The notes under the pieces were generated by a model. The model was not told where the DNA came from, searched no databases, and worked only from the letters and a program-made list of their open reading frames with translations. Below are positions 1-12,069 of a DNA stretch of 64,000 nt, piece by piece (the stretch's first letter is position 1; every line of letters starts with the position of its first letter). Source of the stretch: Sitta carolinensis (taxonomy: Eukaryota > Chordata > Aves > Passeriformes > Sittidae). The position numbers and the translations under genes are program-made. The DNA lies in contig JAVUNC010000004.1 in assembly GCA_032173965.1 (NCBI GenBank), forward strand, positions 26,389,001-26,453,000. The letters are read 5' to 3'.

Positions 1-3000
1 CAGAATTAAAACCAAATTAACTCTCTCTAAACTTTTCTTCTCTTTAGTGGATTTTGATTCTTATTTGGCTTCAGTTTCATAGTTCATAATCAGAATTTAT
101 TTTGATTTTGTTGCTTCAAACCAGTATTACCATTTCTGTGGTACTGTCATGCTCTGCTAGCAGGCAGTAATAGTATAACTGTGTAACAGAAATCTTCGGC
201 CCCAGAAATCACTTTTTGAGCTACTTGTGCCAATAGCCAATCTATGATGTAAAAAAGTTAGTATCTTTTTCCTCTCACAAGTATTTCGTAATGTCCTTTT
301 TGGGGATATTGTTAATTTTTCCTGCTCATCTGTGTGATTGTTACCATATGTATTTGATGTTAAATTTCTTTATCTTTGTCCAAAATCCCCAAACCAAGAT
401 GAAAAAAAAATCCTTCCAATTCTTGATCAACTCATTTCTATTTTCATCTTTACAAATCCAGATCTTGACATCAGCATCAATATCTCCAACGTTTTAATTA
501 TTTTCATTCCATATTAAATTAAAATGTCTGTATTTCTAAACAATAATCTCAAACCAGTTTTTTTTTTTTTTTTTCAGTGACATAGTGTCTCTGCAATGTA
601 TATTGGACACTAAGTAGGACTTAACAGAGTGAAATTAAGAAAATACAAGTGTCATTTTATAACCAGCGTTAATACATCATAAATAAATTAGACTAACTAT
701 AATAACCTATACTTTTTCCAAGTAAGCTCCATTGATCTGAGAAAAGTTTCAAACCATATAAAAATTAGAAATTATTAGGTGAGTCAGCACTTATATTTCA
801 CTCACCCCTAGTTTTACTTAGGCACTTTAGGAGGGACTGGAGAAAAACCCCAACATAACTGTGGCTAAGAAAGTATGTTTGTGAGGACTCTGTCAATTGC
901 CAGTTCAGAGGTAGAGCAACCTCACAAATCTTTTGTACTGGTAACAAATATAAAACAGGCTAAACCCTGCTGGGTTCAAGTACTTAAACTTCTTGCAGCT
1001 GGTGTAAAATCCATTGACAGCTATCTTGAGAGAGGTGAAGAAAATTAAAAGACCCTGAAGTTATTTTATATCAGGAATATATTTCTCATGGCATTTTATA
1101 AATATTGAATACAGTTTTCTAACTAAACTGCAAGCAGTTGCTAATAATATCTTTTGACTTACACTGGTTTTTGAGGATATGGACCATTAAGCATGTTTTC
1201 ATTAAGTAGAGAATATGACATTTACATGGTACATGAAACAACAGATGTGTGACTTCTTCACCCATATGCTGTTAAGCCTAAAAATGAAGGTCAAAGTTCT
1301 CAACCTTTGTGATAAAAATAGGAATTTACAATAAAAGTGAAATAAAAAACTAAAGACAAGACAGAGAAGCATCTGCAGGTTTTGCTACCCAGTTTAACTA
1401 TCATATGCTTATCTTACCTGCCTAAAAGCCCTTGGGAAAATATGAGGTTTGTAGCATGTTGTGAAGGATAATAAATACAGTATACTTTGCACCATATGGA
1501 TTATCTCAGACCCTCATAAAAAGCTGTCAAACCCAAGCAATATACAATCTCCTGAGTGAGCATATGTTGCATTTTGGCATAATTAGAAAGATCTTTTTCT
1601 GACTACAGGAATCAGAAAACTTTTACATCTCAAAAGCAAGAAAATCAATCATCAAAAGTCCTATACGTAACTAGTGCACAGCTCAAATTATAAACAATTG
1701 GAGTTAAAGGAGAGGAATAAAACACTCTTTGAAAAGCAACTGCCATATTTTGCAGTCAATTTTTGATGGACCACCTACACCAGATTTTAATCCTAATGAT
1801 CTCAGACAATTAAAAATATTTCAAAGTGGATATACTCATAATCAATTATAAGTGGACAAATTTGCTAAAGTAAATGACAATTATGATCTGAGACTAAAAT
1901 GAAAATAAAAATACTTTTCATATAATTGAGGAAACATTTTTTATCAGTATTGAAATAGAGAATATTGGACCAAGGAAAGGCAAATTTCTAATATTGCCAC
2001 AGCAGTTTAATTTGTTTCTGCCATACATATTATTTTAGAAACTTGTTTTGATGACAAAGATTGAAGAAGAAAAATCTTAAAGCAGTTAATGGAGTTAGTT
2101 TTATAAGGGCTGGAATGAGAAGATCGTGGTAAAACATCCCCTGCATTAAGAAAACTGTATCTTCACTACAAAACCAAACATGTAAAGCTTCCAGTACTTG
2201 AGTCTAACATTTCCTTCCCTTCATAATATCCTGCAGTAACCCAGTCCCTGTGGGATATTGCCTAGATCCATTTTTCATTGTAGCTCACTTCCTTTCCTGG
2301 TAACATTCTTAAGATAACCAAAACAACAGTCAGAAATGTGAGTGAAACAGCTGCAATGAAGATTCATTAACAGAATCAGTACACAACTACAGTAGTTTAC
2401 ATATGAAGTGGAACTCTCAGGCACTGCTCTGAGGCAAACCTTGGCAACATGTTGGTTTTACCAGCCAATGCCACAAATCAGACTAATCTAATGCAAAAAA
2501 GTTATATCCTAACCCAAATTATCCAAGATAGCCCAAATTTTGAAACAAATACAGTCCTTATATTGTAAATTATTACAATTTTTGTAGTCACAATATTCCA
2601 TCATCATGAAAAATCTACTTTAGCAATGTTGCTATTTTTCTTTCAGCATGAATATCATGGTGAGCCATAAGAACTGGAAAAAGGATATTGACAGTAATAT
2701 GCACGTTTATTTGCAAACATTAGATGGTGTGACATTTATTCACAAAAGGAATTATTTCTGTGGGATAAAGGAAGCAGTAAATGTGTTCCCGTGTAAGCAG
2801 AAAAGGAAGATACTATCATTATCTAATTTTCACTCTACTTAAAATTGTATTAAACTGCACTCACTATTTTTAAGTCTACTTTCACTTAATATGATATTGT
2901 AGAAGTAGCGTGCTCTTTGAAGATGGCTTATCTTCAGTAGCTGAAATGCACTGCTCTTCCTGAATTGAAAAGACAAAATCCTTTCCATCACAGGACTACA

Positions 3001-3591
3001 TCAAAAGAGCTCCAAACAATTAGGATTACATTAAATAATAAAAATTAGCATTTTGTTTCAAAAAAATATTATTTTTTTATTGTTATTATCCACAATGTCT
3101 GTTCATAATGCTTGACATATGCACGACAAAGAAAATCCTGTGTGCATATCTACTACGTTACAATATGCAGTATCTCCTACATTCCCATTTAACTTCACCG
3201 CTTTCCCAGATACCATTGTTCAAAACTTAACTTATTTATCCCACTGAAAATCAGTGAAGATTAAATGTCTGCAAGCCTCTAGAAAGTTGCTAAATAAGTT
3301 ACAACAATTTTTCATCAAAGTTATTTGAAGTTTTATTATGCTGTATTACACTGCAGTTGATGAAATGAAATGGTAACTTTATAAAGCAACACATTTTTCA
3401 AGATGGACTCTATTAAACTCAATTGTCAACAATATATATTTAGTTGTCAATTAAGGGAAAAAATGTAAAGCATATACATACACAGGATATATACTTTATC
3501 ATTAACTCAAGCACACGTGAAAATGGATGAGATGACAGTGAAAGCAGCTCCTAGTCTTTCTGACACATCACTAAGATTATGAATCTTAGAC
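1..3591. other. AT-rich non-coding sequence, probably intronic
   Basis: No exon, RNA gene or identifiable repeat was found here apart from a 17-T run near 558-574. The few open frames are short and resemble nothing. If the minus-strand gene is read correctly, this is the intron following the 92-nt exon. Confidence 0.5.
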
Positions 3592-4115
3592 TCATAGAAT
3601 CAGAATTGTTTTGGTTGGAAAATATCTGTGAGATCATCAAGATCAACTGTTAAACAAGCACTGCCAAGTCCAACACTAAACCATACCCCTAACTGCCATG
3701 TCTACATTATTTTTAAATCTCTCCACCAATGGTGACTGAGCCATTACCCTGTGCATCCTCTTTCAGTGTTTTAGAACCCTTTCTGTGAAGATTTTTTTCC
3801 AAATATCCAAGCTAAACCTCCTCTGATGCAACTTGAGGCCATTTTCTCTTGTCCGATTTCATGTTAGCTGGGGGAAGGGACTGATCTCCACCTCACTGTA
3901 GTCTACTTTCTGGGAATTGTAGGGAGTTTTAAGGTCTCACTTCAGCCTCTTTTTCTCCCAGCTAAATGGCCCCAGCTCCCTCAGCCACTTCTCATAAGAC
4001 ACAAAATTGGCCTTGACCCATTGATTCAGTCTGCCCAGAGCCCTCTGCAGATCCTTCTTACCCTCCAGTGAACCAACACTCCCACACGACTTGGTGTCAT
4101 CTGCAGAATGTCATC
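3592..4115 (-). repeat. CR1 LINE 3' fragment, degraded
   Basis: The left end reads CTCATAGAATCAGAATTG, the reverse complement of the avian CR1 3' terminal repeat. It is followed by the standard 3' untranslated and end-of-ORF2 segments: GGTTGGAA..., a block about nonaccepted 'GCCAAGTCCA' sequence, CCTCAGCCACTTCTCATAAGAC, then CTGCCCAGAGCCCTCTGCAG. The element is truncated at its 5' end, as most CR1 copies are, and has many substitutions, so it is an old insertion. It encodes nothing now. Confidence 0.88.
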
Positions 4116-6133
4116 TTAAAACATTATCCAGAACTATTTCCAGTCTTCTAAAGTGAGCAGAATGATTAATTATTAATTGCTCTGCAACTAGCCTAAATCC
4201 CATAAATGGTATCATGTCTTCTTTGTCAGCAGGAAAAATAAGTGTGGCCTATTTCCTGAGCTGTCCTGAAATAATTTCCTGCAAATGAAGGAAAGTTCCT
4301 TTCTCTTTAGGCTCAAAAGGAAAAGCAAAATATAGAGATTAGTTTGGTTTTCTTTTGTCATGGGCTATTGGAATGGACTGATTTAGAGAGCCAAGTTATT
4401 TTCTGCTTGATGTAGTAGGGGAAAATACATAGAATAAGTGTATTTGCATCACGATAATTAGTGGATCTCTGAGGGATGACAACGACATGGCAGTTTTAAC
4501 ACTTCAGTGCCAGGGGAAAGGCTGTTTTTGTAAAGACTTACAAATTACTGTGGGTAGAGGCATTCCTACTTTTGCTATCTTCAGGATCTTAAATCTTTCT
4601 TAAATGAACAACAAAGGAATAGCTATTGAATTCCAATGGATTTAAACAAACTAAGTAACTAGAAATTTTATGTCTCCTCTCCTTATGACCTTTCTGTGTC
4701 TCTTGGGATTTGTCTTCTTTGGGATCTTCTCCTAGTTGTCTTTAATGGTCTTGCAGAGTATTGAGTATTTAGTCTCTATTCATATAGAAGCTGCTTAATG
4801 ATTTTAATATCTTTACATCTCTTCTCTGAAAACTTTTTTCTAATTTACTTTCTCTATTTTAATATGGAGAGGGAGTCATAACCAGGAAATAAAGAGAAAT
4901 CCATATGTTATTAGATTTTAGAGAATCGTACTTTTATCAGTGTCATAGACATAGTGTGTTTTATATCTTCCTGGTCATAGATGAGCTTACACTTGCTTTT
5001 AGCTTCCATTAGCATGGTTTGGTTTCTGGTGTTCATTTTTGGGTGATAAGCACAACCTCATTGGATTACTGGCTTTTGCTCCTTGAATTAATTTGTGTAT
5101 GTTACTGAGTGCTGCAGACCATAAGTGTGGTTTAACTTGCTGAAAAAAATTATGACAGCAATGGTAACTGAAATGCAGTCACAAACTTTGGTTCTCCCCA
5201 ATGAGCACTCGCTGCCATATCTGAGGCAGCAATGCATGGATACACACTCCACTGCATTTCCCATGGAAGGAAAGGGGGACAGGGTTGCCCTGCAAAAGTT
5301 CTTCATTTAGCAATGTTTGGACAGATATAGCCATAAAAGGCCTATTCCAGTAAAGGGTTTTGTTCCTTCTGCTCTCCTCCACAAACTTTTTAAGGACTAA
5401 CTTATTCCTGAGAGACAAACAGACAGCTAGCTTGCTTTCTTCTTGCTGGACAAGATGACTGAACCTATTTTAAGGGTACCTAATAGGAACTAGGCACTCA
5501 GAGAGTGCACTAGGTGCCTAACTTTCCTGTAAAATGAACCCAAAACTTTCACTTCCAAGGCTGTGAATTCTATGAGCATGGATATTTGGTCATTAGATAC
5601 ATCTATGTACAAAAACTATGGAAAGCCTACTACCTACCTCATTTTCCTACCTAATTTTCTTTTCATTTTATTTTCCTTCAGTTGCAAGTATTGTTACTTT
5701 TACAGTAATAACATATTCTATTACGAGTTGCAAGTCAGTGACAGCAATGAAAGTCATGATGCTGTTTCTGCCTATCTATCTATTTTCCGAGATTTTTCTA
5801 TAAGTCACACTCTCATTGTTGGAAATTCAACAATTTCCTGGACTGAGTAGCTTGGAGCTACTGTGCAGCATCTTCCCTGACTGAATGTTTATGTTTGCTA
5901 CAGTAAGTGATTTCAATGAGAATAAATTTATTTCCACTGAGCACATCAGGGATGTGATGAGCACTGTCCAACGGTAGTTATAAACGTTCTTTCCAAGTAT
6001 ATGTTGTGGTCCAGACTGCCATAACATGATTTTATTGCACATCTTCAGGTATCATAGTTCATGAGATACAATATCAATGTACAATCTATCTGATCTTTGA
6101 AACAATGATAAAAACAGAAAACAGAAAACTTAC
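4116..6133. other. Non-coding sequence between CR1 remnant and 92-nt exon
   Basis: Overlapping open frames on both strands around 5090-5420 were inspected. They have no recognisable domain and no good splice sites, so I leave them unannotated. Otherwise this is AT-rich sequence without identifiable elements. Confidence 0.45.
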
Positions 6134-6225
6134 CTAATTTGCACATTATACCAGTGTCCATTGTCCACTCTAGCAGTGGTAGAAATCTTTTTGACTTCTG
6201 CTGCTTCATCACATAAATACAGGTA
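6134..6225 (-). CDS. EYS: Internal exon encoding middle of the same laminin G-like domain (EYS-like)
   Basis: On the minus strand this 92-nt exon follows an acceptor ending ACTCCAG and ends ATTAG|GTAAGT, a consensus donor. It starts in phase 0, matching the end of the 191-nt exon, and gives 30 codons plus two bases. The peptide starts YLYLCDEAAEVKKISTTARV and ends DNGHWYNVQI. The DNG-x-W-x-x-V-x-I stretch is a hallmark of laminin G domains, where an asparagine/glycine turn precedes the tryptophan strand. The rest of the domain (roughly 80 residues in this family) must be encoded further left; I could not find that exon before position 1. The polypyrimidine tract before the acceptor is short. 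Gene identity is tentative, as for the partner exon. Confidence 0.72.
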
Positions 6226-7932
6226 CTGGAGTATAAAAAAGTTTTAAATACATTATTTATAATAATTAAACAGTTTTAGGCATATAGAAACTTGAATTTT
6301 AAAATAATAAATGGTTTAAAAAAACCCTGAAGGATATCGTGTATATAAAGGAAAATTAATGTTTCATTAAAAGTTATGGGTAAGGAAGCCTATTGTACCA
6401 GAAATATACAAGTACTCATATATGTTTCCTAACCTGCATGAAAATGCTTTAATCTTTGTGTATTGTACAATCAGATATTATGGGTCTGATTTGCAAAGAA
6501 GTTGACCATCTGCAACCCATCTGAAATTAACACTGGCCACGGGTGAATTTTACTTACCATTTTATAGCTTCCTTACACTTCCAAACACGTAATGTAGCAT
6601 GCAGGCTTGAGCACTTTGGAGCACCATTTAATTTCCTATACTAATGTGAACAAGCACTTGATTTCATGGTTTGTCTACTTGTAATTGTAGCTTGATTGTG
6701 AGCTTAGAACCATTTGTTCATTGGGCTTTAAATCTACATTTAATTGACCAGCTTTGTGAATGATTAAGTGAATTCAATTAGTTTTAACATGGCACACTGG
6801 GATCTCTGAATAGATTTGTGTCAATTAAAGTACTTTCATATTTTATGGTGCCTATGATATGTTAGAAAAATATTTTTTCTGCGTCATTACTTTACCATGA
6901 ATACTAGTAATATGAACTTAAAGCTGTCAGTGTTTTCTAAACCTTGGATAACTTCCTGCCCATGACTAATCTCATCTTTTTTTCTGGATGAAGACAGTCA
7001 GAATAAAATCAAATACAAAAAATCACAATATAACAAAATAAAGTAAAAGGTAATTTTCTTCTTTTCTGTTTATCTTCAGTTTATATATCTGTTTAGTATG
7101 GTCATGGTATTTAAACATGAAGGCAAATATAATACAAATATACTGTTTTTGACACACATTTCACAGTTCTTACAAAAGAATATAATTACAGGTACTTGGG
7201 GAAACTTTTGTCAGGAAAAAGGGAGATAAGTTATGATAAAAGTCACTTTTCTTTTAATATCTTTTTATAGATTCTTTAGCATCTGCCTGTCTCTTCATAA
7301 AGCTCTGGCTTTATCTCTTCCTCAGAAAAGATGGAATAATTTGTGGAAGGTAAAGATATACCATGACACACACTTTACTCTTTAAAGTTTATAAACAAAT
7401 ATATTACTAGTTAGTCTGTCCACAAAGGCCGAAACAATGGGGTTTTTTTCCTAATCCTGTGGAACTGTGGTTTAAATAATAGATGAAGTGGAAGGTTTCT
7501 ACTTAGAGATACATGGTAAAAAATATACACTATTCCCATGGTAAATTTTCCTATGAAAATTCACTTAATTCCTATGCCTATGTCATAAGCCTTCCTTATG
7601 ACAATTTTAATGAAATTCCACATGAGGAAGTTCAGTTAGTTTAAGTATAAAATACAATAACCTAATTTGTACCACATATAAAGACAAAACCTACATTTTT
7701 TGGTTTTGTGTTTTAATGTGCACCCTTGTGAGTCATATTGAGCATATTAGCCAAGAATTGGACATAACAGACAGCAAGTTTGACAACTATTCTCCTTAAA
7801 ATGCTGAAGATATCAAGAATCTCTATAGCTTTATTTACTATCTTCTACAGTAAGAAAAAGAAAAAAATTATAATTTTTACAGATTCTGACTTTTATTTGT
7901 TTTTCCTTCAGTGGGAGATTTTGATGCCTTAC
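6226..7932 (-). other. Intron between the two laminin G exons
   Basis: This 1.7 kb phase-0 intron has GT and AG ends on the minus strand. It is AT-rich and contains no repeat I recognise. The stretch 6660-6850 has several TAATT/GATTA-type homeodomain core motifs and looks like conserved non-coding sequence, but conservation cannot be judged from one genome. Confidence 0.65.
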
Positions 7933-8123
7933 CTGCAAAGTACCATTATTGATGACAAGCCGAATTAGGAAATATTGTATTGTTTCTGGTCTCTGTTCAA
8001 TATTTAGGAGAAGTCCGTGAGGATTATAGGTCTTAAATTCCAGGTGGATGAAATTTTGCATGTTCAAATGTAAGCCTTGAAATTCCAGGTAAGAATCACC
8101 ATAGTAGTGAACATAACTAAAAT
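7933..8123 (-). CDS. EYS: Internal exon encoding first part of a laminin G-like domain (EYS-like)
   Basis: Read on the minus strand, the exon follows a TTCACAG acceptor and ends CAG|GTAAGG, a near-consensus donor. It is 191 nt: two bases finishing a split codon, then 63 sense codons, ending in phase 0. The peptide begins FSYVHYYGDSYLEF, continues through FIHLEFKTYNPHGLLLNIEQ and ends with a strand-like VINNGTLQ. This fits the opening strands of a laminin G domain: a 'G-x-SYLEF' entry, an F-T/K-x-x-x-x-GLLL core and an alternating hydrophobic strand. Such domains form beta-sandwiches in secreted matrix or receptor proteins and bind glycans or calcium. EYS is proposed because its EGF/laminin G region has similar strands and the gene has huge introns. 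Agrin, perlecan, crumbs or another laminin G protein is not excluded. Confidence in an exon is high; in the gene name, moderate. Confidence 0.72.
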
Positions 8124-8833
8124 CTGTGAATAGAATTTTGAGACATGTAAGGGTGTAAAGACATTTTCTTCTTCACACACTGTTTTCTTACTCTGGTAGT
8201 GGTAACAAAAATATAGCATAAATTTTTATATCTTTCAAGGATTCAGATATGAATCTGAAAAATGATATTAGTTTTCTTCTGTCAGAGGTTAACACAGAGT
8301 TTATAAAACTAGACATAAAGGTTTTGGTCAAATAATATTAAGCAAGCATATAGATCAAATCCTGAAAGACTAGGCTACAAAGATGAAAGACTTGGTAAAT
8401 ATCTAGCAGCTTTGGCTCAACATTTTTGTCAAAGTTAAGTGTTCTCATCAAACCTAGGTGCAAGAATGAATGGGTTTGAAGTCTTTACAGAAACCACTCA
8501 GTATGGAAAGGAGACATTCTACAACCTAGTTATGCAGTTGGCATCTTAAAAATATATCAAATATTTTGTGGTGCTAGGATGAAAGCAGACACTTTCCCTT
8601 GGGTCTACATCCAGCTTGTCTGATTTATCTATACACTTCTTAAAATACAGCACCCTCTGCAATTCCTGACAAGGGTTGGTGCAACTCTTATTTAAATAAA
8701 AAGTATGTGGCTTCAAGCCCATCAGACCATCAGATGACACATGACTACACTTCAAAGGGGCTTCTTTGTATTTTTTTTTCCTGTCCCCTTCTTGTTTTTC
8801 ATTTCCCCACTCCTTCCCTCTACTTTTTCTGCT
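8124..8833. other. Non-coding sequence upstream of the 191-nt exon
   Basis: This is the start of the intron upstream (right) of the minus-strand exon. A minus-strand open frame at 8546-8755 includes a CTNPC string that briefly recalls an EGF repeat, but the cysteine spacing fails and there are no splice sites. Confidence 0.45.
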
Positions 8834-9005
8834 CCCTTCCCTTCCCTTCCCTTCCCTTCCCTTCCCTTCCCTTCCCTTCCCTTTCCCTTCCCTTCCCTTC
8901 CCTTCCCTTCCCTTCCCTTCCCTTCCCTTCCCTTCCCTTCCCTTCCCTTCCCTTCCCTTCCCTTCCCTTCCCTTCCCTTCCCTTCCCTTCCCTTCCCTTC
9001 CCTTC
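8834..9005. repeat. (CCCTT)n microsatellite, about 34 units
   Basis: About 172 bp of nearly perfect 5-bp repeat, with one extra T near 8882 that shifts the phase. The plus strand is all pyrimidine and the minus strand all purine, so the tract can form triplex (H-DNA). Flanks at 8760-8833 and 9006-9070 are also pyrimidine-rich, suggesting decayed ends. Long frames of FPSLP or EGKGR repeats through it are artefacts of a unit not divisible by three. Confidence 0.98.
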
Positions 9006-12000
9006 TTTCTTGTCCCCTCCCTTTTCTGTCATCTCCATTTATTGCTCATTTTCACGCATTTTCCCCCTTCTTTCTCTTTCACTTTCAAGGGAAGAGACAT
9101 GCACATAGGTACCTATTCATACACAGCTGCAGTCTTGCACTTTGGTTTTCTTCACTTGCCAGTATTTAAACTGAGATTGTTACAGTTGTCTGCTCATATT
9201 AAAATATGGGTTCTCTTCCATACATGTAACACGAGGAGTTAAGTATTTTGATTTTTGTAGAAGCAGGTATGTACTTTAGTCTCACAGCACACCAGTATTT
9301 GTTTGATCAGATTCATGAGACTTATAAAAATGTAAAGAAATATTAACAATTCACCCATCTTATGAAAAATGTTGGTGCAACAATATGAACCTGTGTACAG
9401 TACACAACACATTAGTGAATTATTCCATTTCACTTTGATCAAATTTCATTCAGTCTATCTCTACAGGGGTTTAGAGTACCTTGAAGGTCACAGATCTCTT
9501 TATATTTTTCAAAACAGGTAAAATTTTAATCTGTTGTGACAATAACTCCAATAGCAAATACCTCACTATACATACTTAAATTCTGAACAAAAATGATACT
9601 GGGATAAAACAAAACTATTGATGTTTGAACTTTTGTGTATCACTGTAAGAGTATGTTGAATTTCATCCTTTCACAACTTTGCATAAACCTATTTACAAAG
9701 TCAGAGTCATTGTGGTCAAATATCAAACAAAGCTCTTAAGAAATTCTCAGTACTGTATAGGAATCATCAACATATGCATACATAAAACATGCAGTAAAAG
9801 AGACCAAAAATTTGAAGCAATACCAATCAATAACCAGTGCTGCGATACAAGAGATTTTATCATTTTAAATGTAGCTAGTCCTTAAAACCTCTTTTTTGAA
9901 GTATAAGCCTGTAGGTGTAAATTTCAGAAAATTTAATTTAAAAAATTGCACAGAAAGCTTTTTACATTTTATAGACAGGACAATTTCTCAAAGAAAAGGC
10001 TTTAGAGAATTATTGCCAATCCCTAACCCTTGTTTGTTTTCCTTCCTGAACTAGCCACTGAGCTCTAAATCTTTCTCTCATTCTGTTTGCCCTGTATTGC
10101 CCCTGAATAGGCTTTGCTTATCCCAAGGAACCACTCGGTTATCCTCAGACTCCTGAAAGTCTGGTATCTAACCATCTCTTTTTCTTGATCCATTCAGGAG
10201 ATCAGCTTGGCTAAAAGACAGGAAAGTTGCACCTAACATCCCCTGCCTGCAGTCCTAAATCCTCCTGCTACCTTCCCAATATTTTGGAGGTGGGTTGTTT
10301 TTATTGTTGGGTTGTTTTTCTTTCCCATATTGTTCAGCATCTAATAAAGCTGACATGTGAGAACAGGTCAAAACTGTCAGCTCTTCAGAGATTTGCTAAC
10401 ACAAGGCATTTGAGACCCTAGATCTCACAGAAGAGTAAAATCTGTAATCATGAGGAGAAAAAAAACCCCAAAACGGTAGGTGCAGGAACAGTTTATTCAC
10501 GACTCCTGAAACTAAAATTTAACTCTGATAACTGAGGCCAGACTGAATTATCTACTAAAATTCAAGGAAGACCAAACAAGCACAAGCTAGCAGTATCTAC
10601 ATTGAGCGTTCTGTATGTAATTGTAGCAAGAGCACAAAGCACTGTGGACAAAACTTGTTACTTTATTCTGACCAACATCCATTTCTTTTTATCTTCATAG
10701 GGCAATAAGTGATGATGCCTTGCAAGACCGTATACTCCACTAGGCAACAGACTTGAGGCAAGTTTGGCTTCTCCAGGGAAATACATTCGTGCTTCCAAAT
10801 AGAAAGCCTTTTAAACAAATCATCTGCAGTAAAATTGCTGCAATTGCTCTGGATCCACAAATATGGAAAGAGTTAATGGGAGCAAGCATTGAAGAATATT
10901 TAGCAGGCTCCAGGTTTTTGTAAAACCCATAAAAACATGCGACTTCAATAACAAATACACTACATACCTTCCCACAACAGCTATTAACATAAACCACTGC
11001 TGTGGTTTTACCTATTATAATTCTCACCTTGTTTATAACAGTACACAGTTTCTTTTTATAGAACATAAGCTTTGCTTATAATCCTTCTACTGCACTTAGA
11101 CACAGTTTTTTCGTTTGACCTCTGGAGTTGGCTTCCTAGATTGTTTTTTGTCCTAACAGAGAGGGCTCATCCCACAAGCCTTTAGAACAAATAAAAGAGA
11201 AATTGAAACTGCATCTTATCTTTCCCTAAGAGTGCCTAACACTTGCTCTCCTAAGAAACAGACAAGCCCTTTGGCCTATGAAATCCTCTCAGCTTTAGCT
11301 TGCTCCCCTGTGAACATCCATTTCTCCATGTTTTTGTGTTTCCTAGACTTTGTATTAATCGCTGAATGCCAAAAGGTTTGAGATTCAGCTGTAATAGTAA
11401 GCAGATACACCGGCAGGTCTGAAACCCAGCTGACAGGCAAGCTTCATTAACTATTGCCCCTCCCTACTAGTTTTCTCTATTCCAATGAGTACCAGCTGCA
11501 TTGGCTTCAGAATGGAGACCTGCAAATTTAAAAATTTTTGAGAGGCACACAATTGTAAATCTTGGTTTTTAAAGGCAGGTAGAGAGATAATAAAAACTTT
11601 TAACATGTTCATGAGCATGCACTCCTGGTGATTGAGCTTTTGTCTCCATGTATTTCTATGTCTAATGCACCCCCTGCAGTTTGCATGCATTCAGGCACAA
11701 AGAGGATTATAATAATACTCTTCTTCTTTCTTCTACCATTCTTTTTGTTATGTTACACCTGGGAATAAAATCCTTCTGTTCAAGATATTGGTCTTCTCTT
11801 TTTCATGGACATGTATTTCACATCTTTTTTTATTCTTTTAATTAGAACTATCTTACAACATTCAAATAGAGGACATTGTTGAGTACGGAAAGGACCTGTC
11901 ATGAAAAATCCGAACAATTTATTTTCTATTTCAAATGAATTTATTTTTATTAAGAATGAACACATTTCTTAATAGTATTAACTCTGATTATTAAAAGAAC

Positions 12001-12060
12001 TTTTGTTTGTTTAAAACTGGATAATGCCAAAAGAAAAAAAAAATTAAGAAAAGCAAATAA
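9006..12060. other. AT-rich non-coding sequence
   Basis: No exon or named repeat seen. A 108-codon minus-strand frame at 10740-11066 has no recognisable domain and lies in otherwise unremarkable sequence. Confidence 0.45.
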
Positions 12061-12069
12061 AAAAAATCA

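Noticed and set aside
1690..1830. Minus-strand stretch reading SGVGGPSKIDCKIW, considered as the end of the laminin G domain
   Set aside because: No convincing acceptor in the right phase, and stops occur close upstream; the resemblance is too short.
5088..5418. Overlapping cysteine-containing frames on both strands
   Set aside because: Cysteine spacing fits no EGF or other known module and there are no suitable splice sites in phase with the laminin G exons.
8546..8755. Minus-strand CTNPC string, considered as an EGF exon
   Set aside because: The remaining cysteine spacing and the C-x-C-x-x-G motif are absent.
8707..9242. Long proline/serine/leucine-rich and glycine/arginine-rich open frames
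   Set aside because: They run through a (CCCTT)n array; a 5-bp unit gives open, periodic frames in every phase.
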